Shown here: positions 1 through 11,885 of the stretch, piece by piece
How positions within the stretch are numbered: the first letter of the stretch is position 1
How the letters are laid out: each line of letters begins with the position of its first letter
Notes under the pieces: generated by a model
What the model was told of the DNA's origin: nothing
Database searches by the model: none
What the model saw: the letters and a program-made list of their open reading frames with translations, nothing else
Translations under genes and position numbers: made by a program
NCBI RefSeq assembly: GCF_000764305.2
Contig: NW_025935958.1
Coordinates: 124,001 to 188,000 of the forward strand
Source of the DNA: Hyalella azteca
Lineage: Eukaryota; Arthropoda; Malacostraca; Amphipoda; Hyalellidae
Reading direction: 5' to 3'
DNA length: 64,000 nt

Positions 1-152
1 GCGTAGTGTTGTAAAATTAAAAAAATTTCTGAATTAAGTACTGTTATATAGCAATCGTTGAGATCTTAGAAGTTGTAAAATAATTCATAAAATTTTGAAG
101 AAAATGTACTCGCTCCATGTCACAATATCCCTGCACCACTGAAATATCTCCC

Positions 153-440
153 CGCGCTGAATAGAAATTAAGGTCATTCATGGAGTGTTTGTGACATCAT
201 CTCACACGCTGATTGTCACACCCGCTCTGCAACCCTGGAACTGCCCACGCTAAATAAGATTCATGGTGTGTGGGTGACATCAAATTTCACATGTTGCATG
301 TCACACTGGCCTCGCAACGCTGTAACACCCCACGCTGAATCGAAGGTCATTCATGGAGTGTTTATGACATCTCCTCTCACGCTGCATGTCACAGGTCCCC
401 ACATCGCTGTAACAACCCACGCTGAATAGGAGGTCGTCAG
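153..440. repeat. Degenerate tandem repeat, ~88-bp unit, about 3.5 copies
   Basis: A block beginning CACGCTGAAT or CACGCTAAAT recurs near 153, 246, 331 and 418, a spacing of 85-93 bases. Each unit continues through GGTCATTCATGG-like and GTGACATC-like segments, then a TGTCAC segment. The copies are diverged. Short open frames across this block on both strands are by-products of the repeat and show no protein features. Confidence 0.7.
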
Positions 441-2985
441 TAGGACTGTCTGGTCCGTGATGGGGGCGAGATGTGCTTGCATGTGACGGCTGTAGTGGCG
501 GATTGTGTTTACAGAAGACTGACCGAAGGATCTCGCAATCTTGCTGTCTATCCAACAGATCGTGCCATCGATTTATTGAAAGACCGTTGACGGAGGGTAA
601 ACAGAGGGGAACGACTCAACCTCCGCACCCCGTCTTTTCTGTCCGTAATACGAAGCGGCCTCACACATGCACCTCCTTTGTGTAACCCGTTACTGTACGC
701 CTTTCCTATCAGGACGTCGGCTGGTGTAGTGTGTAATGAAATCACACAGTTAGGATTCATTATTGATAAGTTATCTTTAATTTCTAAGTTGGTTGAGGCT
801 GATCCTTTATGAGAGCAAATTTTTTAAATGTCATCAAAAAATTTTCGGAATATTTAAGCTGGGCTGCATCTCAAAGTTGAGGTCATGGGTGAATTATGTA
901 ATTAAATAAGTTATTTTTACATATATATATGAACCTTTCGGCTACCATCACGATTAACTTAATAAAATTCAACAAGGATTTTAAACCAAATAATAACATG
1001 ATTGAAGTATGTGTTTTCATTGCGGCTAACTTTACCTAGATGATATTAAAAATTAATTTAATCAATAAAATTAGAAAATTTAGTTTCTAAATTTGCGGAG
1101 TTTAAAAATGTAATTCAAGAATCCTCCGAAATTATCCAGCTCACTTTTGTAAGATGTCAGCGGGGTAAGTTCTTATTTTTTGATCTTTTCAATACTGCTC
1201 TGAATTATTGGCGTCAATGTTATAACCCTACCCATGCACAATGCCATACAGATTACTGTAGATTGCGAATATTGTGCATTGATTTGCATGCATAGTGTGT
1301 CTCTGATCATCGAGTGCAGCAAGTTAATTACTGTGTTGAAAAAGAAACCTGGATTCATTGGGATAAAAGACCCTTTTTCGAACATCAATTTAATAAGAAA
1401 AACATGGATGAATGCGTAATATAGAGAACAGTTTTGATTCCGCATCGTGACAATCAATTTCAACCTAAACAATCTTAACAAACACAGCAACCTATTTTTG
1501 AACGTTCTTTCAATTTAAAGACAAATAATTGAACCGGTGACTTGACCCGTTAAAATGAACATTATTTCAGCATGTACCTATTCTGTCGCATTAAATATAA
1601 TGTATAATTAAGGAATTTTTAACTCAGACAATAAAGAACAATACCCCGCAGGCGGAGACTTTTAGCCATCGGAATGCCAAGTGTCGGCTGTGTGTGTTTA
1701 CTTTTCCTTCTTTACTTCAAAATTTCAAAATTTATAATCGTGCATAGTCCTCTTATAGTCGCGTTATTGTGACCGCTTGAAGGACATATTTTTTTCAAAT
1801 ATCCTGTGTTTCATGGTCTCGAAAATATTAGTTACCCTGCTCTATAATTTTAGGTAATTGCTTCAAGTTCCATTTAATATATGCAGCATTTATTGGTAAC
1901 AGAAGTAAACCACGCACTGAACTGCATGTCTTCCCATGCATGGCTCAGCAAAATATAGAAAAATCTCATGAATGAATGAGTTTAGTAGAGAACCAACCTT
2001 AATTTTCGATCGTAATATGTGCGCTCAAAAAAATTGGTTATCGTAATATCGTGAATTTTTTAGAGTTTTCAGTTCATTTTTTAGGCTTATTAATGTTAAT
2101 GTATGAACAATGTCATCGACATATCGATGGTTGTAGACGAAGTCTCGCTTTCCTAACATTCTTGAGCTTCTGATAAGACTGAATGTTTACAAATGTGTGT
2201 TGTGAAGCTGTTGATCAATGATGTTCAATGCAATACATGTGAAAGCTCGAATGTGAAAGTTTGTTGTGAAAACAAACGGCTGATGTAATGAACAAAATTA
2301 TATTTAACTGCTGGCAAACTATCGTTGTCATGACAGTTCAGACTGCCATCGCTGCTTGTTAGAGAAAATTTCACACCGAAGCACGACGTATCTCGGACAC
2401 ACGGTAAACACTTTAACGAGCGTTTGTCGAGAGTACCACAAGGACGTGTCGTTCTCAGCACATAACGATATTTGTGGTCTGTCATCAAAACCAACAAAAT
2501 CTAAAACAAAGTTACCGCTTGTGAACCTTTGCAGTTCACGCTAACAATCCTACAACACACCACAGGGTAAGATGTCATGCATGTTGGCATCAAGATCCTT
2601 GAGTGCTTAAATCCTAAATTTATCAAGAATTTAAAAGCAAAGAAACTAGTTACAAATTTAACATTTCACCAGAAAATAGAAATGCATATTATGCTGCCAC
2701 TGTGGTTACTTCATTCGCTGTTAAACTAAAGAAAAGTATTGATGTTACCGAAGCTTGAGAAACATTTGCCAGAAACAGGCATATCTCAGAAAACTAAGGT
2801 GGTAGATGTATCAAAAAATACGGACGGCAGCGATTCAACTGTCGCCCTAAAAACATATTAACTATAAATCTTTATAATAAAATTAATGTGCCAGCTCTTC
2901 ATTTTGAGGGTACACAGTCCCTCACTGCCCTCGGGCCAGCCGGTTAACGCTTCAAACTTGGCTTACGGTTTGTTCATGCAGCTTA
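441..2985. other. AT-rich non-coding stretch, no gene recognised
   Basis: I see no convincing exon or RNA gene here. A start codon at 1155 followed within four codons by a donor-like GTAAGT is the only gene-like signal, and such short pairings occur by chance. If the exon at 3043 belongs to a + strand gene, this may be its last intron, but no DNA-binding-domain exon was found in it. Confidence 0.5.
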
Positions 2986-3052
2986 ACGGTTTGTGTCCGC
3001 AGGTTGATGCTCTTAACTTACAGCCACGGTTTGTGTCCGCAGGTTGATGCTC
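2986..3052 (+). repeat. Tandem duplication of a 3' splice site (40-bp period)
   Basis: Twenty-seven identical bases containing GTGTCCGCAG and then GTTGATGCTC occur at 2986-3012 and again at 3026-3052, 40 bases apart. Each copy has a usable acceptor AG (3001-3002 and 3041-3042). A third, partial ACGGTTTGT lies just upstream. Because 40 is not a multiple of three, the two acceptors give different reading frames. Only the downstream one leads directly into the long transcription-factor-like frame; the upstream one reads into TAG after 25 codons in its equivalent phase. Confidence 0.8.
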
Positions 3053-3790
3053 GGCCAGCCTTCGTCAGCAGGACGTGGTAGCCGCGATGGTCGCGACTCG
3101 ACAGCAGACGACGATGACGATGACGACCTCATCCACCCCGGCAGCCCCACGACCATGGACGACACGGACGACGAGGACCTCAGCCTCCACTCCCCCCTAC
3201 GGGAGTGCCCCCCCACCCCTGACGGCGGATGTCCTCCCGACGGCGGCCACACCACCGCCTCGTCACACCACCACCACATCCCCACATCACACTCCTCGTC
3301 CTCTCCCACATCCCCCTCCCCCGCGACATCTTTACCCGCACCTCACCCCCCTCTCCCCCCTACCACGTCATCCAGTTCCCCATCTATATCCCCCCACGCA
3401 GGGGCTCGTCTTTCCCCTCACCAGCTCTCCCCGACCTCCCTCACACACAGGCCTTCCCCCAGCCCCCCTCAACCCCCCTCCCCCATCACGAGGGGCTTGG
3501 CCATCATCAAGTCCGAGCCTCCATCGTCCTTCACCCTCGAGACCATCACTCGGCCGCTGGCCATCCCCCCCGTCACCTCCCTGCCCCTCATGTCCTCCCT
3601 GGCCTCCCCTCTGGGGTTTGGCGGCCTCGGCCACCTCCCCTTCTCCTCCGAGGGGTTCAGGTTCCCCCCTCACCCCTTCCTCGCCGCCCACCACCGCCTA
3701 TTCCATCCCCTGTCCCTCAGCCCACTCCACCACATGAGACGCCCCACTCGCCCACTCCACAACATGAGCTACATCCATGCGCCAACATGA
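3043..3790 (+). CDS. Terminal coding exon of a probable transcription factor (partial)
   Basis: This exon follows the acceptor AG at 3041-3042 and is open for about 248 codons to TGA at 3788-3790. Numbering from codon 3044, it has an acidic run (residues 22-28, more acid to 45), a HHHH tract (75-78), long Ser/Pro-rich low-complexity sequence, an I-K-S-E sumoylation-type site (155-158), an eh1-like FTLETIT (163-169) of the kind that binds Groucho in many developmental repressors, and a His/Pro-rich tail ending PLHNMSYIHAPT. The DNA-binding domain must lie in exons outside the window, so the family cannot be named. GC content rises sharply over the exon. Two other + frames and parts of the - strand are also open, but they give only Pro/Arg low complexity; the chosen frame alone has TF-like motifs. 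There is no credible initiator Met: it is an internal or terminal exon, not a whole gene. Confidence 0.6.
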
Positions 3791-3830
3791 ACAACATTAA
3801 TGTTATAAATACAAAACTTGTTTGCGTTGC

Positions 3831-3836
3831 AATAAA
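3831..3836 (+). terminator. Polyadenylation signal AATAAA
   Basis: A canonical AATAAA lies 41 bases after the stop codon of the 3043-3790 exon and is followed by TTGT. This supports that exon being the last one, with a very short 3' UTR. Confidence 0.6.
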
Positions 3837-3855
3837 TTGTATAGTCAGAAGTTTA

Positions 3856-6591
3856 TGCAGTTGAGTTCGCGCTTATATCTTTTATCTATAAGTAGTTTAC
3901 CGCGTGACCATTTGTATATTATTCGTCTTCATTGCAATATCTTATTCATAAGGATAATTTCTATCTATGATGTAGTATGTAGCAAGGCCATAGTGCGTTA
4001 TTTTGCTCGACTCTTGATATTCGTATTATCTGTATTAATGATGAGACGAGTTGTTGAGATATAAATACCCTACTAATATTTTATCAAACTTGAACTTCTG
4101 AGCGCGGAATAACTCGTTTAGAAAAAAATTTCCTAGAAAATTTGAAGGCTCTGAACACTTATTAATAATCATTCACAATTAAATTCACGGAATGGTATGT
4201 TTAATTTAGCGCATATAGGAACATGAATATCATCAAATATTAATTTACGGCAATGAATTCATACATGGAACTTGTTCTAAATATAAATAAATTTAAATAA
4301 GAAAGAAAGTTGCATACCAAATAAAGTAACTTCTTTCTTGTTTATGAAAGGTTTCTAATCCGCTCTATATCGCATCCTCCTATTTATACCTTAGTAAAAA
4401 TATGTGATGGTATAGGCGGAAGAGTACTATACATCGAGGCAGTTGGTTTTATTGGTGTGTAGCGCAAGCGCTGCTCATGCCAAGTTCTCGCTACAATTGA
4501 TTATGCATTTTTAACGGAGGTTGTCGAGTGTCAATTTCCGTTAGGATATTCTGCACGTCATTAATCTGTATTTATAGAAAATTATCAAAAGGAATTATAG
4601 ATATTGTCGGTGCGCGCAAGGTTGATATTAGCTTACGATCTTTGATGGGTTAACTAACAGTGAACAAATTGATATATTGATATATTGATTAGTTGTCACA
4701 CGTTAAATAGAGAAGCACTTTTTTTTGCAGGCCTTTCTTTGGCAGCAGGAATAAATCAATTGAAAATGAATGAACATAGTCGTGAATGATGGAGATCCCA
4801 CACTTCATATAAGAAAAATCTCATACATTTGCTCCCAGTTCGAATATATATTCCAAGTATGATGACTTCATTTCACATTTATATTCCACGGATGATGCCA
4901 TCACTTTATATATATATATTCTATTACGTGGATGATGCTCTCAACGCCTCTTTAAAGAGTTTAAAGGCGGCACTTGAGAGCCGTCATTGTCACCGAGCAT
5001 CCAAACTAATATGCGACATGTCACAGTTTTCATCTACCTTTGAACCGTTACAATTATATACCACAATTCAATAGCCGCCAAATGTTTGAGAAAATATGAA
5101 TAATGAATATTTAGACACAGCAATGGGAACATGAATTTGCTCCTCCTTAATAATTTTTTTGCGGACGATCCTTGGCTATGTTGCCGAAAACTTCATAATG
5201 GACAAGAGAACCGCAGTTTCCCGACGCTATAAGGATCTTAATAAGTTTGATAGTAACTCTCAACTGATAACTCAACTCCGTTCTCAGCTTGCGTCCCTCA
5301 ACATCGTGTCTTACTTAGAAATGGCTACTTACTTTCATTGGAAAAATTATCGAAGGAAAACCAAGATTTGTAACGTTCAATCAATATAAACATTTGATCG
5401 CATTGAACAGATATTCGACAAATTATAGATTGACATCTGTTTATTTAATTAATAGAAATAATGCAGTCACGACATTTTTTCATGCAATTCCCGTTCATTT
5501 TATAAAAGTATCATACCTTCTACCATGGGTTTAATTTAATTCAAAATCGGATTGTTATCGATATGCGATTTTAGAATTAAGATTGAGATCCTGATTATTA
5601 ATTTATAAGTACATTAAACAGTCTTATTAGCAAGATTTTTTCAATTATATAAAAGCTTACGAAAAATATGATGTAAAACTGGAACTAAGTTCAGTGCATC
5701 CCAGAATTTATTTATTTACTTGCACTGGTTTGCACAAATTCGGCGTTTTCTAGGGTTTGAAGACAATATTTCACTGAAGTTAAAAATTTAAAACCATATT
5801 TCTGTTACGTTAATTCATAAGTTAACGCTTGTGCGTTCAAACACAAACTACAAACACAGACTCGAAACAATGACATGTACGATCGTCGATGAACATCCGA
5901 TCGTCGTAAAGATATTTTCTTGTATGTTGCTCTGATTTAGATTCTGATTTAAATTCATCTTATGCTGAACATTGTATCCAGACGCCTGACTATGAGCTAA
6001 TAATTCAGGAAATGAGATCCAATTTGCGGTTCACTACGCATCAAATGTCACATAACTCGAGCATTTTGCTGGCTAATTTCGAACATAAAGTAGAAATGTA
6101 AATAAAAACATTGTATATTAATGAGAATAACTAATTTAAAGTTCTATTATCTCGAGAAGTTTGCTCCTCTGATAGTGTTTGATAGTGTGAACATTGTTTG
6201 TACATTTGTTTAGTATAATTTCCTTGTCAATAAACGATGCCCTGTTACAAAATAAAGTTTTTACTCCTTTTCATCGAAAAAAATAGAATAATTTGGCTTT
6301 GAATGAAATAGTGAGCTGTTGCATTCATTTATATGCAGCGTGTGTTAAGTTATCGATATATTGTTGTGAAAATTAATTATTTATAATTGAGAACATGAAA
6401 ATATAAGGCGTATTCATTCAATAAAATAAAAGTTATTTCGTTGATATAAGGCGTATTCAACTTGAATCTAAAACGAAAATTAATATTATAAAAACAAATT
6501 AAATTGTTGAAAATTTTACAATATATTCTATACCGAATGTATCCTCGTCTCTAATCTGAAGAAAAATTCCATTAATTATACAGGATTATTC
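3856..6591. other. AT-rich intergenic stretch with one imperfect hairpin
   Basis: No gene was recognised. At 4937-4981 a segment starting GCTCTCAACGCCTCTTTAAA folds back on TTTAAAGGCGG...TTGAGAGC with a GAG loop and a small bulge. A 76-codon open frame at 5159-5389 has no recognised domain. AATAAA-type signals around 6228 and 6252 have no gene attached. Confidence 0.45.
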
Positions 6592-6593
6592 TA

Positions 6594-6948
6594 AACGATG
6601 GACCTAATGTAATAAATTCGTAATTATTTGATTAAAAATTCAAAATGAATAATTAATACACCAGGGTAAAGAAAAAGATTTAAGTTTTTTTTACATATTT
6701 ATAAATGTTCAATATGTCCCCCTTGTGTTGCACGGCAAACATCTAAAGTAAACGGTACCCAAACTCGTCTCACACACGAGAAAGACTATCTTCTGTTACT
6801 GAGTAAGCAACTTAATTTATAAATAAGTAAAATAAGTTAATTTAGAAATAAAAAAAAACTTTCAACCTTTTTCTTTCTACTGTTGTATAAATTATTGATT
6901 TGGAATTTATAATTAAATAAATACGACTTTTATATTAGGTCCATCATT
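6594..6948 (-). mobile_element. Tc1/mariner-type DNA transposon remnant with ~100-bp inverted repeats
   Basis: The ends are AACGATGGACCTAATG and its near complement, flanked on both sides by TA (6592-6593 and 6949-6950). The first and last ~100 bases are inverted copies of each other at roughly 80% by eye. Between them the - strand keeps the last codons of a transposase, ending GGHIEHL and a stop. TA duplication is typical of the Tc1/mariner superfamily. At ~355 bp the copy is internally deleted and cannot be autonomous. Confidence 0.75.
6699..6785 (-). pseudogene. C-terminal fragment of a DDE transposase
   Basis: On the - strand 28 sense codons are followed by TAA (6699-6701). The fragment contains TLDVCRATQGGHIEHL, matching the conserved C-terminal pattern (LDVCR-x-T-x-G-x-HIEHL) of arthropod mariner-like transposases of the DUF4817/DDE group. 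An in-frame stop at 6786-6788 truncates it, and the catalytic DDE region is absent. It sits just inside one inverted repeat, as expected for the 3' end of a transposase gene. Confidence 0.75.
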
Positions 6949-7204
6949 TACATAAACCCGTAATATTTATTTGTGGAAACTCGTAAACAAATGTCAGCAA
7001 CTATTGATTTTTTGGACAATTCTATTTGTTTGGTATGCTAGAAAAAAATTACGGTGCAAAAGAATAATAACGAAGCTGTTATATTATAACACGTTGACTC
7101 AAATAAGAAGTTTAAGAATTAATGTCCCGTTCAATTGAAATTTAAGCTTCAGTCTCGCTCTGTGTCTTGAACTGCATCGGTAACCTCGCGAGAGCCTTGC
7201 AGCT

Positions 7205-7410
7205 GCAGCTGATGGGGGCGAGAGACGTCGATGATGGGAGAAATAATCAATCCTGATGGAGGCGAAAAGCATCGATGATGGGCGCATGAAGCAATGATGA
7301 TGGAGGCGAAAGGCATCAATGATGGGAGCAAGAAGCAATGACGATGTAGGCGAAAAGCACCGATGATGAGAGCAGCAGGAAGCATCACTGATGGGGGAGA
7401 GATGCAGCGC
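7205..7410. repeat. Minisatellite, 44-bp unit, ~4 degenerate copies
   Basis: GATGGAGGCGAAA-type segments recur at 7255, 7299 and 7343, exactly 44 bases apart, with more diverged flanking copies carrying GATGATGGG and AAGCA. Long - strand open frames (7099-7526) are products of the array. Confidence 0.75.
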
Positions 7411-8394
7411 TGATGTACGATATGCTCAATAATTTCCTGAATCTGATAATGCCCCCTGCAGCAAATTTCTGTATAGGCAGTGGACATCAGGATAATTTTA
7501 CTCGTTATAATCACTACAAATTTCATTCATTTTAATTTGCAGTTCGTATGAAGTATAAGTTACAGTTACAGCTGCACGCGTCTTAGAGAACTGCAAGTTG
7601 TGGCCTCGCTGGTTTTGGTGCTGAGCTTCAGCTACCGTATAGTGACGCTCCAAAAGAATTGCTTCTAATTTCAGTTCATGCAATAGTTAGCGGAAATATA
7701 ATGGTGAATTCATGTTCCACGAGAGTATTTTAGCACTTTTAACTTATTTATTAGCTGCTAGAGATCCAGTGCCGTGAGTAATATCGAGTGTCATGCCTAG
7801 ATACTAGTTTGTATTTACGATCACCATCACTCAAACAATAGACATTCAGGGTTTCAAATAAACCTATCCATTATGCACATTATATCGCATACTCAATGCG
7901 TTTTACCATTGTCATTATTCATCATCAATAACATAAAATTAAATAAACATGATGCAAGAAATCAAACAAGGAACCTACATTGTAAAGAGAAATTTAAGTA
8001 AGTGCACGCTTGAAGATTGCGGGCATCTTATCTCTCATCAGCCGAAGAAGCATGCGTGGTTCGCAGTCACTTGTGTTTTCATTCGCATTTATTTGCATGC
8101 ATTAGAGCTCGTATTTGTATTCGTATAACGGATGTGGTCATGCACACACGTTAACGCGTGACACATCGCTGTGTATCTCTTAACACAGCTGTATGTGCTA
8201 AGTCGTAGCCTAGATTCTTATTGATGAACTAATACGATCAAGTAACGCACAACAGAAATTTGTACAAGTGAATGTTCCAAGGCTGATTTCACCTCCGCAA
8301 GGCGCAGCTTTTTGTGAAGCCGGAACCCTCAAGATTTGGAGCAGGAGTTCCCGAGCTTTTTTTAGCCATATTTTGTGCATTCAGGTATATTGTT
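7411..8394. other. Non-coding stretch, nothing recognised
   Basis: No exon with supporting splice sites, no RNA gene and no repeat family was recognised between the 44-bp and 17-bp arrays. Confidence 0.45.
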
Positions 8395-8559
8395 TCATTA
8401 GACATTATGTGTCTTTAGACATATTGTGTCTTTAGACATATTGTGTCTTTAAACATATTGTGTCTTTAGACATCTTTAGACATATTGTGTCTTTAGACAT
8501 ATTGTGTCTTTAGACATATTGTGTCTTTAGACATATTGTGTCTTTAGACATATTGTGTC
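8395..8559. repeat. Minisatellite, 17-bp unit TTTAGACATATTGTGTC, ~9.5 copies
   Basis: Near-perfect head-to-tail copies, one of them cut short at TTTAGACATC (near 8464-8473), indicating slippage or unequal exchange inside the array. Low divergence suggests recent expansion. Confidence 0.9.
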
Positions 8560-8639
8560 CTCTGTTCCATCACGCACTGCATTTGCGCATTGTATGAACG
8601 TGGAAACAACGTATCCAAGATGTGCTAGCGTTACAACTG

Positions 8640-8930
8640 ACGCGAATTATCTGCCAATGCTCGACAAACAAGACGCTTGGTCAACTGCGCCGTCCTAACA
8701 AAACTCGTCGTCTCTGTGTGTGAGCAGGAGCGTCTTGTCTCAATCTCAGGGGCGCAATCAGTCTAAGTGAATGAGTGAGGCAGCCGCTGTAATTCCGACA
8801 ATCACCGACGGCAACACGACACCCGACCTCGATCTCGACACCCACCGACAATCGAACGTCTGACACCCGACGCCCCGACGTGGTCTTTGTCTCGTGTGTG
8901 TCGGCTGCCATCTTGGCAGGCGGGAAATGG
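8640..8930. promoter_or_regulatory. CpG-rich island-like segment with an E2F-type site
   Basis: This ~290-base stretch is GC- and CpG-rich against AT-rich flanks. At its right end it has GCCATCTTGGC (8907-8917) and GGCGGGAAA (8919-8927); the latter matches the E2F consensus. No supported coding exon follows, so a promoter role is inference from composition and motifs only. Confidence 0.3.
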
Positions 8931-8931
8931 C

Positions 8932-11060
8932 CTATTAGAACACGAGTTGTCTACTTGAATATTGTTCTTATGGACAATATATAATTTAAGCTAATAAAAT
9001 CTATAATATACTGCATTCTTTAATACCAATTTTTACCAAATATTTACTATTCATTATTTTCACTAGATTGTTAATCCAGTTAATTTTTCTATCGTCTTGC
9101 ATGGCTACCACCGCAGTTAATTTTAGGTCATCCTGATATACTAGGAGGTTAAAGAATTCTAGATCCTTACAATATTTGAATCAAAACTTATGTATTAAAA
9201 TTGCCTCTTATCATTAAATAATCACGTCAAAATATAATATTGAATACATTTCTTTCAACTTCTAGCGGAGACGTTGAGAGGCTTGACAAATTGCCCCGAG
9301 GTAACAACCTTTATAGTAAATAGGTAAATTGTGTAGATTCAGAAATATAGTATAAGATATATTCATTTAAGTAATTTTCATTGTTTCATACGAGCGAATT
9401 CTTAAAAAAGCAATGAGATATTTAGTCTCGGATAAACTATGCAGATTTGTCACCATTGATAGTTTTTTAAGCGTTAAACAGGTACTTCTTATAATGCTTT
9501 ACCATATAATTGCATGGCTCCTGTTAAAATAAGAGTGAAAAGTTCTTACAACTTTTCCCGCAAAAATTTCTCGCAGGCTAAACACAACTAACTTCGCTTG
9601 AACTTCGTTCGAAAGTCAACGTAGCCTTAAAAAAATGAGAGGGTAAGTTTACACACCAGCATGAGTGATGGACGCATTCTGAAAAAGCGAAAGTCTTCCT
9701 TGCTTACTTTCCTTTGATAAAATGCTCGAGTGGGCAACGCTTGACCGCTACATGAATAGTTATAATGGACGCGCTGAATTAATTCACGCACCGTATAGCT
9801 GAGTCAGAGAGCCTTTTTGAAGTGCATTGCTGCTGGAACGAATTCATTCTAGCGCTTGCTCTTATATGCTGAGCCATTTCGGGTCAATCTTTTCAGTTAG
9901 TGAAAGTCTCAGAATTCGACTAAACGTTAATTGACCTTATTTCATCGTAGATATCTGACAAGATATATCACATTGTATTGGAAGAGAGTATCATTTAGTC
10001 TTATGTTTTGATAGAAAATTTTTATTTTAAAAAGGCGGGCGTCTTGAAAATATAGCAGATATTGAGGCCGTGATTGCATTGCTTCGTTTATTTACTACTT
10101 AATTTATTATGCATTGCTTGTTAACCGAGCAAATAACTCGAGTGTGGAGCACAACTGCAACATATGTTCGGTATCAAGTAATGGAAGAGAACATAAATCC
10201 TGGCTATCATTATTATATCTGCCTGAGTTTACACAGTCAACTCTGCACACTGTCTTCTACATACGAGCATCCGCAAGTTTGTTCCTGCATATTTAGTAAC
10301 TTCTAATTAATGTTCGTTAGTATTGCCATTGAAGTTGCTATTGATTTTTACTCGTGATAATGTAGTCTAGTACAATGCAGTACATTGCGCATTATAAGTA
10401 CAAGTGTCCAGAGATCATTGGCATTGTTTGCTCCAGCCTTGCAGGAGTAAAACGTTGAATTTATCGCGTGGTATTCTTACGCACACTTTTACATGTTTAC
10501 GTACATACGCACATCTTTGTTTCGATTGCTTTGGTTGCGGTAGTTCGCAATTTCGACTGACGCGATTGTCCAGGGATACAGCTAATTAATCAATTTTTAA
10601 ATCTTGCTCGTATATTGAAAAATAATCCTGATTATTGACAGTTTTGAATCACAGATTAAGGTTTTACATAAATTTCCGCCAGAATATTTGAATTCAGAAC
10701 CTTGAATTAATGAATATAATTCTGTAACTCCTGAGTTACAGAAGCACCTTCAATAGAGCCCTTCTAAAGCAGCACAAACAGAAATATTTTAAGCATAAAT
10801 AAACCAGAGCGACTACATAGCCTTGCCATTGCTTCACCCGATACAGGACGTGCGAATGTGGCGCTCGTAAGCGTTCTTTTCAATAGGCAATTGCAGCGAC
10901 ACAAAAACATTGATTTGTTCGGTCGTGTTTCTTCCGTTGAGAGAGGAAGAACTACTCTAGCGTAGCGCGTTGAGAGGAGATATTTTTTCCATTGTGTCAT
11001 CAGGCACCGCAAATGGGGCGGTGTTCTCATCCCGAGCTCGGCCTAGTCGAGGCTGGAAAT
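8932..11060. other. Non-coding stretch, nothing recognised
   Basis: AT-rich sequence with several open frames of 60-90 codons (near 10109, 10404 and 10764-11030). None has recognisable domains or convincing splice sites. Confidence 0.45.
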
Positions 11061-11749
11061 TTTGGCTCTCAAAAGCGCCCTTGTGACGGCACGCCCGAGG
11101 GCTCGCGTGCATCGGTCCTCAGATGAGCCTTGCGTTCGACTCGCGTCAATAATTGGAGCGGCGAACAAGCATCAGACGAGCTCGGTCTGAACAATGAAGC
11201 ATGGCTCGCTCCATGGGAAGCTCTCAATATGGTCGTCACGGACGCTTCATCTCGTCTCGCCCTCGCCACCACCAGCATCAAGAATAGCCTCGTCCTCGAC
11301 GTGCGGGATGACGACCGAGGGACGTGGGCGAATGAGGGACGAACATACGTCAGTGCAGGGACGTGTGAGATGCAGGAGACGTATGAGACAGTGACGTAGC
11401 AACGAGTTGGAAGCATGAGTGACGTACGAGTCGTACAAACCAAGGCGACGCACGTCACGACGTTTCAAGGACGAGCGAAGCAATATAACACAATGAGGCG
11501 CTGGACCGCGGTAGCAAAGTGAGGTCTGAGTGATGCGTACAAGACCGAATTTTCTGAATGAAAAGCCTATGTTAATTATGCATTTTGCTGTCAAATGATT
11601 AATAGCAACATTAGAAGCGCTAACAGCAATAGCAGCACCATAACAATCATCAACAAAAACACCGCTGTAGCAAGTATCTTCAGCACCAACAGCAACTTTA
11701 CGCCATCGCCAGTACCAATATATCACTACTAAACACTATAAGCAATATC

Positions 11750-11885
11750 ATGATCATCATGGTCAGCCTCAGCATCACCATCATCACTTTGAGCAGTAGC
11801 AGCACCATGATATAATCATGGTCAGTACCAGCAACACCATCATCACTATCAGCATCACCATCATCACTATCATCAGCAACACCAC
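11750..11885. repeat. CAT/CAG-rich imperfect microsatellite
   Basis: Interleaved ATCATCACC, AGCAGC and AGCATCACC triplet runs. Open frames over it on both strands are low complexity. Confidence 0.75.

Noticed and set aside
3075..3864. Alternative + frames and - frames over the transcription-factor exon
   Set aside because: They encode only Pro/Arg/Ser low complexity; acidic run, IKSE and eh1-like motifs exist only in the 3044 frame.
8395..8559. CRISPR-like array
   Set aside because: Contiguous 17-bp repeats with no spacers in eukaryotic DNA; a minisatellite.
11130..11399. 89-codon frame in a GC-rich segment (NNWSGEQASDELGLNNEAW...)
   Set aside because: Reads somewhat protein-like, but it opens directly after a TGA at 11124, has no ATG near its start and no acceptor compatible with the frame; the - strand is equally open.
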